Under the pieces are notes generated by a model. That model worked only from the letters and a program-made list of their open reading frames with translations, had not been told where the DNA came from and did not search any database. Both the position numbers and the translations under genes were made by a program. From JAFGCN01 sp964547015 (GTDB lineage Archaea > Aenigmatarchaeota > Aenigmatarchaeia > QMZS01), in contig CAZJKT010000001.1 in NCBI GenBank assembly GCA_964547015.1, positions 1 to 64,000 on the forward strand: a DNA stretch of 64,000 nt, read 5' to 3'. Positions 62,396 to 64,000 of the stretch are shown here, piece by piece (the first letter of the stretch is position 1; each line of letters begins with the position of its first letter).

Positions 62396-62430
62396 TCAAA
62401 ACACCAAAAACCACGCCAAAAGCCCCAAAA
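62396..62430. repeat. 35-bp direct repeat, proximal copy (end of DUF92 gene)
   Basis: Identical to 61364-61398. It is the 3' end of the DUF92 coding sequence, including the stop codon TGA on the minus strand. Confidence 0.95.
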
Positions 62431-63121
62431 CAGCAGAAATTCCCGTTGCTATAAGGTTTGTTGTCTCATTATTTATTTTGCCTTTAATCTCCCACTTTGC
62501 CCCGGCGAGTGAATCAACCATGCACCCCAAAAATCCTATAGCTGAAGCTATAATGAAATATCGTAAAGCGTAGGCTTCGGGCTGCATCCACAAGGCGGGA
62601 AATGCGGTAAGAATTGCCCCAAAAAGGGCCGCAGTTGTGCCTAAAAGAGTTATTCCTCCGTCAACCCCTGTTTTTACTTCCTCCCATGTCGTAATGAGGC
62701 GGGGCCTTTTTTTGCTTAACTGGCCGATTTCTGAAGCTATAGTATCCGAGCAGGCGCATGCTGCCGCGCACAGGAAGGCAAGATAGAAGTAGGGCTGAGG
62801 GCTTATAAGGTAGAGGCCCGAAAAGAGGATGGAGGGGCCGAGGTTGCTTAAGAGATTTTTTATCTTTCGGCCTTTTTTGTGGAATACCTGCTTCCATCGG
62901 CTTTTTTGCTTTGTGGCATAGCTTGTTGCAAAATATAATAAAAGCAGGGAGGAGAACCAGTAGAGGGGAAAAAAGAAGATAAAATAGGCTGCAAGAAAGC
63001 TTGAAAAAAGAGAGGCTTTTTTGTCAGTCAGGCCCATAAAGTGCCCAATCCACACTATAGCTAAGGCAATGGCCATGAAAACAAGCCTTATCAGCTCAAT
63101 CTCAATAACCGGCGAAGCCAT
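62396..63121 (-). CDS. DUF92-family membrane protein
   Basis: A 241-residue protein with six or seven membrane segments and DUF92 motifs: ACSDTIASEIGQLSKKRPRL, GVDGGITLLGTTAALFGAI and CMVDSLAGAKWEIKGKINN, then a TNLIATGISAVLG end. Related proteins include phytol/prenol kinases, so a role in isoprenoid phosphorylation is possible. The final 35 bases are one arm of the direct repeat. Its start is 1 nt after the end of the upstream gene. Confidence 0.85.
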   Translation of the reverse strand: MASPVIEIELIRLVFMAIALAIVWIGHFMGLTDKKASLFSSFLAAYFIFFFPLYWFSSLLLLYFATSYATKQKSRWKQVFHKKGRKIKNLLSNLGPSILFSGLYLISPQPYFYLAFLCAAACACSDTIASEIGQLSKKRPRLITTWEEVKTGVDGGITLLGTTAALFGAILTAFPALWMQPEAYALRYFIIASAIGFLGCMVDSLAGAKWEIKGKINNETTNLIATGISAVLGLLAWFLVF

Positions 63122-63122
63122 A

Positions 63123-64000
63123 TTATATTAAAAACCCGATAAGAAAGCAGATGATTGAGGATACAATAATTAGGGGAATTAGCCGCCGATAGTCGCATTC
63201 TACAGGCTCTATATATTCTGTAGGCTCGATATTTTGCCATAAAGGCTCCTCGTTGAGAATATTATTCAGTTTTGAGAGCTTTTCTGCATAAGCATAATAG
63301 GTAAGGGAAGCGCCCTCGTTAGTATCCTCAAGGGTTTGGGCATATTCAAAGTAGCTCTGCCCGATTATTGAATCAGATTGGCTTAAGGACACCAAAGCCC
63401 TTTTCTTGTTGGCATCAATAAGGGTTTTGTAGTCGGAGGCCCCCGAAATCTGGGCAGCTATCTCTGCATTTGCCTTTCCTTTAAGGGCCTGAACAATTGC
63501 CGCGTAATAGTTGCCTTTCTGCTTTTCAGATTCCGCTTTTTTGAGGAGGGTTTCGGCAAGAGCCGAGAATGAATTTGGCGAGATAAGATTAGTATAAGTC
63601 AGGGCGGCATGGGCATCCGAGATTATGCCTGTTGCAATAGAGTCAAGGTTTTCGGATGGCGCTGAAATGTAATTTGGAAATTCCCCTGAGCGCTCATTCC
63701 AAAGCCGGGCGGTATAAAGCCTCTCTTCTGCCAAAGCCGCATAATAAACCGCCCCCGAATAATCCTCGGTGTAGTATTTCTTCCAGGCAATCTCCAGATT
63801 TTCCTGATATTCCGAGTATCTTTCCTGAATGATTGCATAAAGCTCTATATTTGAGGGTTTGGTTTCAAAATAATGGCCCTCTATTTGAGATAGGTAATCT
63901 TTTGCAAAGCCTTTTTTGTCTTGAGACTCAAGCAGTCCCGAAAGCCTGATTGCGTGCTGGTAGGATATTGATTTGGAAAAGGCAAGAGATGCGGATGAAT
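63123..64000 (-). CDS. Helical-repeat membrane-anchored protein (partial, start outside the window)
   Basis: The frame stays open to the right edge of the window; no convincing start was found, so the protein is at least 292 residues. It consists of long helices rich in Ala, Glu, Tyr and Ser (SGAVYYAALAEERLYTARLW, YYAAIVQALKGKANAEIAA), like TPR-type repeats, and ends in a C-terminal membrane helix (LIPLIIVSSIICFLIGFLI). Function unknown. It is followed 1 nt later by the DUF92 gene. Confidence 0.72.
   Translation of the reverse strand, partial: SSASLAFSKSISYQHAIRLSGLLESQDKKGFAKDYLSQIEGHYFETKPSNIELYAIIQERYSEYQENLEIAWKKYYTEDYSGAVYYAALAEERLYTARLWNERSGEFPNYISAPSENLDSIATGIISDAHAALTYTNLISPNSFSALAETLLKKAESEKQKGNYYAAIVQALKGKANAEIAAQISGASDYKTLIDANKKRALVSLSQSDSIIGQSYFEYAQTLEDTNEGASLTYYAYAEKLSKLNNILNEEPLWQNIEPTEYIEPVECDYRRLIPLIIVSSIICFLIGFLI

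Overview
The window is a piece of an archaeal genome. Archaeal hallmarks are a glycerol-1-phosphate dehydrogenase, archaeal-type ribosomal proteins (eL24, eS28, eL14, eS1, uS10), a prefoldin beta subunit, an archaeal CCA-adding enzyme, an ATP-dependent DNA ligase, an archaeal OGG, NurA, an aCPSF2-like beta-CASP RNase, a RecJ-like DHH protein, class III signal-peptide pilins and a Pus10-like protein. The genome is AT-leaning and compact. Most first genes of a transcription unit have a TATA-like box about 20-28 nt before the ATG and the start context TTATG, which suggests leaderless mRNAs. The lone 23S rRNA gene, fragmented tRNAs and many small divergent proteins would fit a DPANN-type lineage (Micrarchaeota or Diapherotrites style). 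That placement is inference. A 100-N scaffold gap lies at 55676-55775, so this is a draft assembly.

Layout. 0.1-2.7 kb: pilin-like proteins, eL24-eS28 and an HTH regulator. 2.7-8.3 kb: a solitary 2-oxoacid:ferredoxin oxidoreductase alpha subunit, three tandem paralogous membrane proteins, two of which have clearly Lys/Ala/Pro-type tails, and a beta-CASP RNase. 8.3-12.6 kb: a triply interrupted tRNA-Ile(UAU), an HD/DHH/cysteine-peptidase operon, an SGNH hydrolase and an MNT-HEPN toxin-antitoxin-like pair. 12.6-22.3 kb: ProRS, eL14, G1P dehydrogenase and glucan metabolism genes (GH57, GT4, an (alpha/alpha)6 glycosidase), plus secreted proteins. 22.3-36.6 kb: a TadC-like pilus protein, tRNA-Trp, tRNA-Asn and tRNA-Glu with introns, MinD, eS1, RecJ-like, MazG, DNA ligase, a Pus10-like protein, and membrane-anchored HNH and PspC proteins. 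36.6-48.4 kb: Xth, RtcA, MarC, radical SAM, tRNA-Gly, a frameshifted MFS gene, Ndk, prefoldin, uS10, NurA, the CCA enzyme and, facing it, an RNase P RNA not covered by any protein gene. 48.4-58.1 kb: mevalonate pathway genes, a Toprim protein, OGG, SerRS, an RHH-nucleotidyltransferase fusion, SRP54 and Nudix-like genes. 58.2-61.1 kb: a 23S rRNA gene without 16S or 5S neighbours, framed by a processing stem. 61.3-64 kb: a one-gene insertion flanked by 35-bp direct repeats at the end of a DUF92 gene, then a partial helical-repeat protein.

The most striking content is in the RNA genes. All five tRNAs are interrupted, with seven-plus introns in total, including T-arm or T-loop introns in tRNA-Ile, tRNA-Trp and tRNA-Asn. 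Introns in three different tRNAs begin with the same hairpin-forming sequence (A(A/G)AAGACTTTCTTT), at two different tRNA positions. A further copy of that element abuts the DNA ligase start codon. This looks like a family of spreading tRNA introns. Other repeated structure includes short tandem duplications lying exactly over stop codons at three loci.
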